Assembly: GCA_012960755.1 (NCBI GenBank)
Contig: DUAT01000017.1
Location: 1,946 to 8,952 of the forward strand
Reading direction: 5' to 3'
Length of the DNA stretch: 7,007 bases
Origin: Gammaproteobacteria bacterium
GTDB taxonomy: Bacteria; Pseudomonadota; Gammaproteobacteria; Pseudomonadales; Azotimanducaceae_A
Every line of letters begins with the position of its first letter. Position 1 is the first letter of the stretch. Under the pieces are notes generated by a model that did not search any database, was not told the DNA's origin, and saw only the letters and a program-made list of their open reading frames with translations. Positions 1-6,580 of the stretch are shown in pieces. Both the position numbers and the translations under genes were made by a program.

Positions 1-297
1 TTTTCGTTAGAACCTGACGAATTGAGAACACTTTGTACAGATACAGAAACTGCTTGGCAAGCCATGGGGAATATTAGTTATGAACGCCAGCAGGCAGAAG
101 AAGCAAACTTGTCATTTAGGCGATCGGTTTATTTTGTAAGTGACATGAAAGCAGGCGATGTCATTAAGCCGAATCACATCAGAAAAATACGCCCAGGTTT
201 AGGTCTTGCACCTAAGTATTATGAACAGGTACTCGGTAAGAAGGTTATCGCTAATGTAAAGCGTGGCACTGCAGTCGAATGGCGGTTTATTGAATAA
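1..297 (+). CDS. pseI: Pseudaminic acid synthase, C-terminal part (5' end outside window)
   Basis: The frame is open from base 1 to a TAA at 295-297, giving the last 98 residues of a protein whose family is usually about 350 residues. The TTG at base 22 is only an internal Leu codon. PseI condenses 6-deoxy-AltdiNAc with phosphoenolpyruvate in the cytoplasm to form pseudaminic acid, a nonulosonic acid found on flagellins, LPS and capsules. Visible signature: the end of the TIM-barrel domain (FSLEPDEL, then AWQAMG), followed by the SAF domain from about visible residue 39, with FRRSVYF, a Gly-containing turn (DMKAGDVI), NHIRKIRPGLGLAPK and a terminal GTAVEW. The form IRPGLGLAPK fits PseI better than the sialic acid synthase NeuB, where this stretch is usually KRPG-GI-P. 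Lacking the catalytic barrel, legionaminic or sialic acid synthase cannot be fully excluded. No terminator is obvious just downstream. Confidence 0.87.
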   Translation, partial: FSLEPDELRTLCTDTETAWQAMGNISYERQQAEEANLSFRRSVYFVSDMKAGDVIKPNHIRKIRPGLGLAPKYYEQVLGKKVIANVKRGTAVEWRFIE

Positions 298-366
298 AGA
301 GGAAAATTTGACGTGGCAGTTGGGGTTGGATTTACTCGTTAAAGGTACCTTGGGTTATTGAAGTAC
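298..366. other. Spacer between pseI and the minus-strand GT-C gene
   Basis: This 69-base gap follows the pseI stop and ends at the stop of the convergent membrane gene. It contains a purine-rich AGAGGA (298-303) placed 9 bases before a GTG (313) that opens only nine codons (to TAA at 340-342), which looks like an orphaned ribosome binding site and start. AGGTAC at 343-348 can pair with GTACCT at 363-368 across a 14-base loop, but no T-run follows, so a terminator is not supported. Confidence 0.4.
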
Positions 367-1725
367 CTATTCATTGAACGTTTGAATTCTATTCGCTTTC
401 CAACGGGTCAAATATCTGTAGCCTTGATCCAGGGAAATAGATACAAAAACTAACAGCAGTGGATACACTGGTTGAGAGTACCTGTTTTCAAACCCTGGTA
501 GTGGCAGATAAACGCTTGCCGTGTAAAGGATGGGCATTGATAGAACCAGTAGAGGGAGCTTCATCCTGAAAGCCAACCACATACCTATGAGTGCCAGGGT
601 TACCAGCAGTGAATTGAGACCCCACAACAGTATTTTCACTAGAATCCATTGCCTGGAATCGCGAGGTAGCCACCTGCTATCGAACTCAAATACGTCGAAT
701 CTGGTTCCTACCCATAACAGTGGTGCTCGGCGAATGTAGGTCTCGAAAACCTGCAGCGGCTCAGATTGGATTCGCGCTTTGAATAATTGAAGATATTCTT
801 CCTCCGACACTTTCCCACGAGAGGCCCTGTTAACTAAATCAATCCCTAAAGTATCATCCAATACTCTACTGGGCGCAATTAACTCGTGATCCTTTGAGTA
901 CTCAAGTTCCCTTGCACTTACTGCCCAGCTACCTAGCCAAAGAGTCAACCCTAGTCGGCCTTCGCTGATGGGCACAAACTTGTCCAGTACGATGTAATTT
1001 CTTGCTGTCCAGGGAGCTATGACGACAGCCATTGCGGCCACCATCAAAACTGTGCCGTAAACCATACGCAATTTGTCTTCTCCTTTCGCCAATAGAAAGA
1101 AAGCGGCTGCAAAAAAAAAGGGCAAGAGAATGTAAATGTCTCGATTTAGGCTGCTAAGTCCGGCCAATATTCCCATGCTAAACCAGCGGCGGGTACCGGA
1201 GAATTCGTGGGCACAGAGTACAAGTAATAACAATAATAATGTCATTAAACACTCCGATAGGACAGCACCCACATACACAGCTTCGTATGGTGAAACCATA
1301 AACAGCAGAAACACAATCGGTGCTACTCTTGGGATGGTAAGGGCGCAAATTCGGGTGACTACAAGACCAGAAACCAAACTCAGAATCAGTTGAACAATCT
1401 GAATCAAAACTAGCTCATCATTTAGGGCAAGGACCATGGCCAGAAAGCCAGAATACAAAGGCGGCCTGAAGGCAGTAGGATCTACGTCTTCTGAATAAGT
1501 GAAGTACTGCAGAATATTCAAAGCTGTCGCGTGGTAGTATGCGGCGTCTCCATGGTCAATGCTGTACTCAATGAAGTAGGGAATGAGTAGCCTGATAAAT
1601 ATTCCAATCAGAAGGCCAAAAGCCAATAAAAAAGTACGCCGGTCATCATCGGCAACCTCAGGAAATAGCCCGTGTAAAAACTTCCCCATTACTGATTCAT
1701 ACTGTCCCATATATTGATAATGCAC
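367..1725 (-). CDS. Polytopic GT-C family glycosyltransferase (ArnT/PMT-like membrane protein)
   Basis: A 452-residue integral membrane protein with roughly ten or more hydrophobic segments, beginning near residues 31-50. Features expected of GT-C lipid-phosphate-sugar transferases: an acidic residue in the first periplasmic loop (D60 in HGDAAYYHATALNI), the FRPPLY turn at 86-91, APWTARNY at 237-244, a large periplasmic stretch near 245-365, and ENRYSQPVYP near 413-422. Such enzymes move a sugar from polyprenyl phosphate to a lipid, glycan or protein acceptor on the periplasmic side. The gene is divergent from the aminosugar operon, which supplies a GT2 and a GtrA protein, so it is the likely transferase of that set; this link is inference from context. 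The start is uncertain: GTG at 1725, ATG at 1710 and ATG at 1689 are in frame and none has a clear Shine-Dalgarno sequence. Acceptor and sugar cannot be read from sequence; a membrane protein without transferase activity remains possible. Confidence 0.8.
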   Translation of the reverse strand: MHYQYMGQYESVMGKFLHGLFPEVADDDRRTFLLAFGLLIGIFIRLLIPYFIEYSIDHGDAAYYHATALNILQYFTYSEDVDPTAFRPPLYSGFLAMVLALNDELVLIQIVQLILSLVSGLVVTRICALTIPRVAPIVFLLFMVSPYEAVYVGAVLSECLMTLLLLLLVLCAHEFSGTRRWFSMGILAGLSSLNRDIYILLPFFFAAAFFLLAKGEDKLRMVYGTVLMVAAMAVVIAPWTARNYIVLDKFVPISEGRLGLTLWLGSWAVSARELEYSKDHELIAPSRVLDDTLGIDLVNRASRGKVSEEEYLQLFKARIQSEPLQVFETYIRRAPLLWVGTRFDVFEFDSRWLPRDSRQWILVKILLWGLNSLLVTLALIGMWLAFRMKLPLLVLSMPILYTASVYLPLPGFENRYSQPVYPLLLVFVSISLDQGYRYLTRWKANRIQTFNE

Positions 1726-1739
1726 GATAAACGAACGCC

Positions 1740-1768
1740 AGTATCAATGGCTTGAAGAGACAGGTCAA
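1740..1768 (-). promoter_or_regulatory. Candidate sigma-70 promoter for the GT-C gene
   Basis: On the minus strand TTGACC (plus bases 1763-1768) is followed after 17 bases by GATACT (1740-1745), matching 9 of 12 consensus positions. Transcription would begin near 1733, leaving almost no leader for the GTG at 1725 and about 23 bases for the ATG at 1710. Found by eye only. Confidence 0.3.
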
Positions 1769-1790
1769 TGATCTATCTGCTATCGTAGAA

Positions 1791-1819
1791 ATGCCACTAA
1801 GTCTCCATTAACGTAAAAT
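1791..1819 (+). promoter_or_regulatory. Candidate sigma-70 promoter for the aminosugar operon
   Basis: ATGCCA (1791-1796), a 17-base spacer and TAAAAT (1814-1819) match 9 of 12 consensus positions. This would start transcription near 1826 and leave a leader of about 60 bases before the GTG at 1888. A weaker alternative is TTGTGG (1821-1826) with TATTAC (1845-1850). It lies in the 162-base divergent gap, so it would be partly back-to-back with the minus-strand candidate. Confidence 0.3.
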
Positions 1820-1887
1820 GTTGTGGTCTATGAAACAATCCAGATATTACATAAACTGTCTTAGGCGATGGTAACTGGCGGAGTTTT

Positions 1888-2985
1888 GTGCAACTAATTA
1901 ACAACCTTTCATCAAGAATCACCAAATATGAAATGGAGATCAGGCAATCGATTGATCGCGTAATTACAAGCGGTTGGCTGGTCCTGGGGCCAGAGGTTAA
2001 ACAGTTTGAGCAATCGTTTGCTCAGTATCTTGGTGCAGAGCACTGCATAACGCTTGCAAATGGAACAGATGCAATTGAACTTGCGCTCAAAGCTATGGGC
2101 ATAGGCGTAGGTGATCGAGTTGCCACTGTTGCCAACGCAGGGATGTACGCAACTACTGCCATGTTGGCAGCAGGTGCTGAACCCTATTTCATGGACGTCG
2201 ATTTTGAGACTCGCTGCACGACTCTCGCTGAAGTAAAACGTGCCATCGAAAATGAGGTCAAAGCTGTGATTGTCACGCATCTATATGGGCTGGCGATTCC
2301 AGAAATTTCGCAAATTGCAGTCTGTTGCGCGCAGAAAGGTGTGCTTTTATTAGAGGACTGTGCACAAGCGCATGGAGCAGAATTAGAAAATCAGAAAGTT
2401 GGTACATTTGGTGATGCGGCATGTTTCAGTTTCTATCCAACTAAAAACCTCGGTGCCCTCGGTGACGGGGGTGCGGTAGTAACCAACAACTCAAAACTTG
2501 CTGAGCAGATTAAATTATTGCGACAGTATGGTTGGACAAGGAAATATGAGGTGAAACTAGCAGGAGCGCGTAATAGTCGCCTTGATGAACTGCAGGCCGC
2601 GATTCTTTCATCCTTCCTTCCACATCTGGAAGCTGCAAATGCCAGGAGGCGAGAGATTGCGGCCACTTACTCCGAGCAAATTAAGCATCGAGGCATTCGA
2701 GTTCCAGAAAAGGGTGGGTTGAACTATGTCGCACATCTCTACGTTGTGTGCAGTTTAAAACGCAACACACTTGGGGAGCATTTGTTGGCATCAGAAATCG
2801 CCTCCGACGTTCATTACCCGATTCCTGATTACAGGCAACCGGTGTTTGATGAATGTTTTGCGGACTTGAATCTCGAGAACACAGAGCGGCTTGCTAAAGA
2901 AGTTCTAACCTTACCCTGTTATCCGGAGATGACAGATTCGCAAGTCGCTCAGGTTGTTCATACAGTGAATGGGTGGCAGTCATGA
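1888..2985 (+). CDS. fdtB: dTDP-3-amino-3,6-dideoxyhexose transaminase (FdtB/WxcK type)
   Basis: A 365-residue PLP-dependent enzyme of the DegT/DnrJ/EryC1 fold. It should transfer an amino group, usually from glutamate, to C3 of dTDP-3-keto-6-deoxyhexose in the cytoplasm. Visible motifs: SGWLVLGPEV (28-37), phosphate-cup NGTDA (58-62), EDCAQAHGA with the PLP-nitrogen Asp at 157, SFYPTKNLGALGDGG with the Schiff-base Lys at 186, and the substrate-side HYPIPDYRQP (309-318), typical of the 3-aminosugar branch. Length and N-terminus fit the family, supporting the GTG start; GGAG at 1880-1883 precedes it by only four bases, so initiation may be modest. It opens the operon, and its TGA overlaps the next start (ATGA). 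The neighbouring ketoisomerase/acetyltransferase gene makes C3 amination far more likely than C4 amination. Fuc3N and Qui3N enzymes of this group are not separable by eye. Confidence 0.88.
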   Translation: MQLINNLSSRITKYEMEIRQSIDRVITSGWLVLGPEVKQFEQSFAQYLGAEHCITLANGTDAIELALKAMGIGVGDRVATVANAGMYATTAMLAAGAEPYFMDVDFETRCTTLAEVKRAIENEVKAVIVTHLYGLAIPEISQIAVCCAQKGVLLLEDCAQAHGAELENQKVGTFGDAACFSFYPTKNLGALGDGGAVVTNNSKLAEQIKLLRQYGWTRKYEVKLAGARNSRLDELQAAILSSFLPHLEAANARRREIAATYSEQIKHRGIRVPEKGGLNYVAHLYVVCSLKRNTLGEHLLASEIASDVHYPIPDYRQPVFDECFADLNLENTERLAKEVLTLPCYPEMTDSQVAQVVHTVNGWQS

Positions 2986-3920
2986 AGTATTCCGTTGTCA
3001 TACCTGTCTACAAGAACGAAGATTCCATACCACATTTGCTTGAGTCACTGCTGTTAATGAGCCAGGAACTGAACCAGGATATGGAAGCTGTATTTGTCGT
3101 AGATGGTAGCCCGGACCAATCGTATACCTTATTGCTAAACGCTCTTGATGAGCTAAGTTTTCCATCACAACTTTTAGCCCATTCACGTAACTTTGGCTCT
3201 TTCCCCGCGATTAGAACCGGCCTGAAAGCTGCTCGCGGAGAATTTTGTGGAATTATGGCTGCAGATCTACAAGAACCTACGGAACTCTTAGTAACTTTTT
3301 TCAAATCACTGGCCGCCAACGAATGTGATGTGGCTATAGGTACACGCAAGAGTCGCGATGATCCACCTATGTCGCGTCTGGCTTCCGGAATTTTCTGGGG
3401 TCTGTACCGTCGTTTGGTTGTCCCCGAGATGCCCGAAGGTGGAGTAGATGTATTCGGCTGCAACAACACTTTCCGTGAACAGCTACTTACCTTGGACGAA
3501 TCGCGTTCGTCCCTGATTGCCTTGATATTCTGGCTGGGATTTCGACGCAAGTTAGTGAATTACGAGCGTCAAACTCGTCAGGAGGGCAAGTCGGCATGGA
3601 CACTAGGCAAAAAAATCGAGTATATGACAGACAGCGTTTTTGCCTTTACAGATTACCCCATTCGGTTATTGATGCGAATAGGAGCGATCGGCTCAGTGCT
3701 ATCTATTGCGTTAGGGTTGACAGTAATTGTAGCCCGATTGTCTGGTACCATTACAGTGCCGGGTTATGCTGCAACGATATTAGTAGTTCTCTTTTTAGGT
3801 ACACTCAATCTCTTAGGCCTTGGATTAGTTGGGACCTATGCCTGGCGGGGATATGAGAACAGCAAGCAACGCCCTTTGGCAGTCGTGGCTAAAAAGCACA
3901 TAAATAACAGAGGTACCTAG
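2982..3920 (+). CDS. Membrane-anchored GT2 polyprenyl-phosphate glycosyltransferase (GtrB/DPM1-like)
   Basis: Residues 1-220 form a GT-A fold: [12 protein letters not shown] (5-16), VVDGSPDQS (39-47), a DxD-like [10 protein letters not shown] (93-102, D95) and GTRKSRDD (120-127). The segment [16 protein letters not shown] (199-214) matches the R-G-S-W-K signature of the DPM1/GtrB/ArnC group. Two C-terminal membrane spans follow, near 232-252 and 264-286. The family moves a sugar from a nucleotide donor to polyprenyl phosphate on the cytoplasmic face. With dTDP-aminosugar genes on both sides, the donor is inferred to be dTDP-Fuc3NAc or dTDP-Qui3NAc. An in-frame GTG at 2973 would add three residues; the ATG at 2982 is chosen because it forms the ATGA overlap with the preceding stop and lies after GGGTGG (2971-2976). 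A direct glycan glycosyltransferase is the main alternative. Confidence 0.83.
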   Translation: MKYSVVIPVYKNEDSIPHLLESLLLMSQELNQDMEAVFVVDGSPDQSYTLLLNALDELSFPSQLLAHSRNFGSFPAIRTGLKAARGEFCGIMAADLQEPTELLVTFFKSLAANECDVAIGTRKSRDDPPMSRLASGIFWGLYRRLVVPEMPEGGVDVFGCNNTFREQLLTLDESRSSLIALIFWLGFRRKLVNYERQTRQEGKSAWTLGKKIEYMTDSVFAFTDYPIRLLMRIGAIGSVLSIALGLTVIVARLSGTITVPGYAATILVVLFLGTLNLLGLGLVGTYAWRGYENSKQRPLAVVAKKHINNRGT

Positions 3921-4888
3921 TGGATAGCTCCGTCATGATACATGAGACTGCCGAGGTTAATTCTCGCCTCATTGGTGAGCACACGCAGATCTGGCAGTTT
4001 GTAATTGTTTTGGAGCACGCCAAAATCGGGTGCGACGTCAACATTTGTTCACATTGTTTCATTGAAAATGATGTGGAAATTGGAGATCGTGTAACGATTA
4101 AATCCGGTGTGCAATTATGGGACGGTATTCGAATTGCGGACGACGTCTTTGTTGGTCCCAATGTAACTTTTACTAATGACAAATATCCCCGTTCGAAAGA
4201 TCATCCAGATAGCTTCCTCCAAACCCGGATAGAAAACGGTGCTTCACTTGGTGGTGGTTCTGTAATTTTGCCGGGAATAACCATAGGCACCCGTGCGATG
4301 GTTGGTGCTGGCGCAGTAGTGACGAAATCAGTTCCCCCATATGCGATTGTGACTGGTTCTCCAGCAAGAATTGTCGGTTACGATGAAACCCGTAACACAA
4401 AAAAAACGAAAGTCGTCGAAAGTCCGGTAACGCTGGACCAACCAATGTTACCTGAAAGAGGAGCAGTTCGTTTGGGTGTTGGCGATGTAACATTTCATCA
4501 TTTAAAGCGCGTGCATGACATGCGGGGTGATCTGTCCGTCGGTGAATTCCAGAAAGACATTCCTTTTAATCCGAAGAGGTATTTCCTGGTCTTCGATGTC
4601 CCAACTGAGAATACTCGTGGAGAACATGCGCATCTTAAGTGCCATCAGTTTCTAGTCTGTCTGACCGGAAGTTGTGCCGTGGTAGTCGATGACGGTAGTA
4701 ATCGTGCGGAAGTTCTTCTTAATTCTCCTGAAAAGGGAATTTACATACCCCCACTTACATGGGGAATTCAATACAAATTTTCCAGTGATGCCATTCTGCT
4801 CGTGTTTGCCTCTCATTTTTACGAGGCTGGAGACTACGTGCGTGATTATTTAGAATTTGTCGACATTACCAAGAATAAGTTGAGTTGA
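3920..4888 (+). CDS. wxcM: Bifunctional dTDP-aminosugar N-acetyltransferase / dTDP-4-keto-6-deoxyglucose 3,4-ketoisomerase (WxcM/FdtD type)
   Basis: Residues 1-155 are a left-handed beta-helix acyltransferase with hexapeptide repeats ([30 protein letters not shown] at 86-92, [39 protein letters not shown]). After a basic linker near 156-170, residues 180-318 are a cupin of the FdtA/QdtA family: [13 protein letters not shown] (216-228), TRGEHAH with the two expected catalytic histidines H236 and H238, [21 protein letters not shown] (276-285), and [18 protein letters not shown]. The protein therefore supplies the step before and the step after the transaminase: C3/C4 keto isomerisation, then N-acetylation of the C3 amine. 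This fusion is known from the Fuc3NAc pathway (WxcM of Xanthomonas, FdtD of Shewanella). GTG at 3920 shares its G with the previous TAG and has AGAGGT at 3909-3914; an ATG at 3935 lacks such a site. Galacto or gluco product stereochemistry was not resolved. Confidence 0.92.
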   Translation: MDSSVMIHETAEVNSRLIGEHTQIWQFVIVLEHAKIGCDVNICSHCFIENDVEIGDRVTIKSGVQLWDGIRIADDVFVGPNVTFTNDKYPRSKDHPDSFLQTRIENGASLGGGSVILPGITIGTRAMVGAGAVVTKSVPPYAIVTGSPARIVGYDETRNTKKTKVVESPVTLDQPMLPERGAVRLGVGDVTFHHLKRVHDMRGDLSVGEFQKDIPFNPKRYFLVFDVPTENTRGEHAHLKCHQFLVCLTGSCAVVVDDGSNRAEVLLNSPEKGIYIPPLTWGIQYKFSSDAILLVFASHFYEAGDYVRDYLEFVDITKNKLS

Positions 4889-5286
4889 TGAGCTGGATTA
4901 GCTCAAGCCCAGGTATAAAAAGAGGGTTGAAATTTTTGCTCGGGGGAGGTATCAACACCGCAGTTACTTACGGCGTGTATCTGTCTTTGCTAGTCTTGTT
5001 ACCATACCAATGGGCTTATTTGATAGCTTATGCTTTGGGAGTCGTATTCGCATACTGGTTCAATGCGATGTTTGTTTTCAAGGTTCAACTGACGTGGAGG
5101 GGTTTATTCTCTTATCCCTTGGTCTACGTGGTTCAATACGCTGTCTCGGCGTTGTTACTTGGTACATTAGTGGAATTTGTGCAAATCAGTAAGATATATT
5201 CACCGTTGCTTGTTGCGATTATTGTGCTGCCATTAACCTATGCGATCAGCAGATCTGTTCTCAATTGGTCAAATAATCCAAAGTAG
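4888..5286 (+). CDS. GtrA-family small membrane protein, putative lipid-linked sugar flippase
   Basis: A 132-residue protein with four predicted membrane spans (about 14-36, 42-65, 72-95 and 104-121). The family pattern is clear: KFLLGGGINTAVTY (15-28) at the first span and YWFNAMFVFK (56-65) closing the second. GtrA proteins are thought to move polyprenyl-phosphate-linked sugars across the inner membrane, working with a GtrB-type GT2 and a GT-C transferase; direct transport evidence for the family is limited. Here the GT2 is two genes upstream and the GT-C gene is divergent. The ATG at 4888 overlaps the preceding TGA (TGATG), suggesting translational coupling, since only a weak ribosome binding site is visible; the TTG at 4885 would add one residue. 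It is the last operon gene and converges on the methyltransferase gene 42 bases away. Confidence 0.88.
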   Translation: MSWISSSPGIKRGLKFLLGGGINTAVTYGVYLSLLVLLPYQWAYLIAYALGVVFAYWFNAMFVFKVQLTWRGLFSYPLVYVVQYAVSALLLGTLVEFVQISKIYSPLLVAIIVLPLTYAISRSVLNWSNNPK

Positions 5287-5293
5287 AATCTTT

Positions 5294-5320
5294 TGCAGTT
5301 GCAATTGTACTGCACGTTTT
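5294..5320 (+). terminator. Weak candidate terminator after the aminosugar operon
   Basis: TGCAGT (5294-5299) pairs with ACTGCA (5309-5314) across a nine-base loop, followed by CGTTTT. It sits 7 bases past the final operon stop and between convergent genes, where a terminator is expected. The short stem and four-base T-run make it weak, and the opposite strand has no T-run. Confidence 0.35.
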
Positions 5321-5328
5321 AGCAACCT

Positions 5329-6327
5329 CTATTTCGGTGCCTGGGCAACGACCCAGAGATTTGATGATAAGCCGTTCTCGGTTAGAAAATTCTGAAAAGG
5401 TCCCCTCAATCTATCCCATTCATCAAAAAATATAGTCTTAAAAAATGGATTATTTTTGATACTAAACTGATCGTTTAGTATTTTGTTGCGGACAATATCA
5501 GCGTCTAGTACACCAGGGGTAAGAGTTTCCAGAATTGAAAAACCACATCTTTCCAGCATTCCGGTTAGCGAATCTGGGTTGAAATAATTCAGGTGTTCGT
5601 GATCAACCGAATCACTAAGCGTACCCAGGACTTCGATATCGAATCCTTTACCATTAGGGCAACTCAATACCAAGATTCCACCTGGGTTTAGTAAACGCCT
5701 AACAGAGTTAGCGAAATTAATGGGTGAAAACAAATGCTCGATCACTTCAAAACTGACAATAACATCAAAGCGAGTGTGACGATTCATTTTTTCGACTGGT
5801 ATCTCAAGGACCTCTAAACCACGATTCCTGCAAGTTTGAGCCAGTTCCGGCGTAAGCTCCAGTGCTACGATTTTATCAAACACGTTTCTTGATGAGAGTT
5901 CTTCACAAAACGTTCCGAAGCCTGCCCCTATTTCAAGAACTGAGTTAAGTTCTACTGAGTATTTCTCACAAAAAGCTAACGTTTTCTCTACCCTGGGGAT
6001 GAATATTTTTTCTCTACGCGCCTGCTCAGAAGCCGGAAAAATGTATTTGTTCCAGTATCTATAATTGGAGGAGTCTTTATAAAACCATTCCAATATCTCT
6101 TCATCTGGACGAGGGGTTATATAAAACGTCGAACACTGGTCACACTCATAATAGCTGAATTTGTTTTTTTCAAATTTGAAGTGACGATTCTCGGATCCAC
6201 AGGAAGGACATTTTACTTCTATGAATTTGTCGGACTTTGACAACAGACGATCAATGTCTTCAGAAACTGCTTGTTGCTGTCCTCCCTTGAGTTCTTCGGG
6301 TCTGATTTCGGTTTCAGCGAAACTCAT
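5329..6327 (-). CDS. SAM-dependent methyltransferase with N-terminal Cys4 zinc-ribbon-like motif
   Basis: A 332-residue cytoplasmic protein. Residues 38-74 contain CPSCG (C40, C43) and CDQC (C62, C65) followed by TPRP, a likely zinc-binding module. The class I methyltransferase domain follows, with motif I VLEIGAGFG (130-138), the acidic end of strand 2 (ALEL, E157), FDVIVSFEVIEH (187-198), LLNPGGILVLSCPN (212-225) and VDHEHLNYF (241-249). Proteins of this build are common in O-antigen, capsule and flagellin glycosylation loci and usually methylate a sugar or glycan end, but the substrate cannot be read here. ATG at 6327 is chosen because AGAGG lies eight bases upstream; the frame stays open to a GTG at 6438, but that start has no binding site and its 37 extra residues are unlike the family. 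The gene is convergent with the aminosugar operon and looks more AT-rich, so it may be a separate unit. Confidence 0.85.
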   Translation of the reverse strand: MSFAETEIRPEELKGGQQQAVSEDIDRLLSKSDKFIEVKCPSCGSENRHFKFEKNKFSYYECDQCSTFYITPRPDEEILEWFYKDSSNYRYWNKYIFPASEQARREKIFIPRVEKTLAFCEKYSVELNSVLEIGAGFGTFCEELSSRNVFDKIVALELTPELAQTCRNRGLEVLEIPVEKMNRHTRFDVIVSFEVIEHLFSPINFANSVRRLLNPGGILVLSCPNGKGFDIEVLGTLSDSVDHEHLNYFNPDSLTGMLERCGFSILETLTPGVLDADIVRNKILNDQFSIKNNPFFKTIFFDEWDRLRGPFQNFLTENGLSSNLWVVAQAPK

Positions 6328-6487
6328 CGAATTTACCTCTGCCTCTACGCTGATAATTGTTGTGTATCTTAATACGTTGATAATGACAGGAACTTCCTGA
6401 GTTGTCCCAAATACATGATCAGAAGCCTCTTTTTGCACTGCTATGTATTTTTTTCGAAATCAACACTTGGCTTTTTTGCACATGGTT

Positions 6488-6504
6488 ACACAGTAACACT
6501 GTGT
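6488..6504. repeat. Perfect inverted repeat, 7-base arms with 3-base centre
   Basis: ACACAGT (6488-6494) and ACTGTGT (6498-6504) are exact reverse complements around AAC, and TTT follows on the plus strand. It could be a regulator binding site for the divergent promoters or a small plus-strand terminator. The arms have only three G/C pairs each and the T-run is short, so an operator seems at least as likely as a terminator. Confidence 0.5.
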
Positions 6505-6580
6505 TTTCCATTCTTAGCCTTGTCCCATATAAAGGGAGCCTGAACAATAATCTGAATTTTGCATGATAGGGGAATCCATC

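Noticed and set aside
22..297. A 91-residue ORF starting with TTG at 22
   Set aside because: The same frame is open to base 1 and matches the PseI C-terminus through FSLEPDE, so TTG is an internal codon of a longer gene.
343..368. Stem AGGTAC/GTACCT as a bidirectional terminator between pseI and the GT-C gene
   Set aside because: The 14-base loop is long, the stem is six pairs, and neither strand has a following T-run.
1865..1884. Possible JUMPstart/ops-like element (GGCGATGGTAACTGGCGGAG) before the operon
   Set aside because: It shares only a loose GGCG...GTA pattern with the ops core GGCGGTAGCGT, with mismatches and shifted spacing; the GGAG is better explained as the ribosome binding site.
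1912..2280. Minus-strand ORF of 122 residues
   Set aside because: It is antisense to the transaminase gene, which carries continuous family motifs through this region.
3008..3550. Minus-strand ORF of 180 residues
   Set aside because: It is antisense to the GT2 gene, whose domain motifs are continuous; its own composition is Ser/Arg-rich and without any family pattern.
6328..6438. N-terminal extension of the methyltransferase to a GTG at 6438
   Set aside because: There is no ribosome binding site before 6438, the residues look unlike the family, and ATG at 6327 has AGAGG at good spacing.
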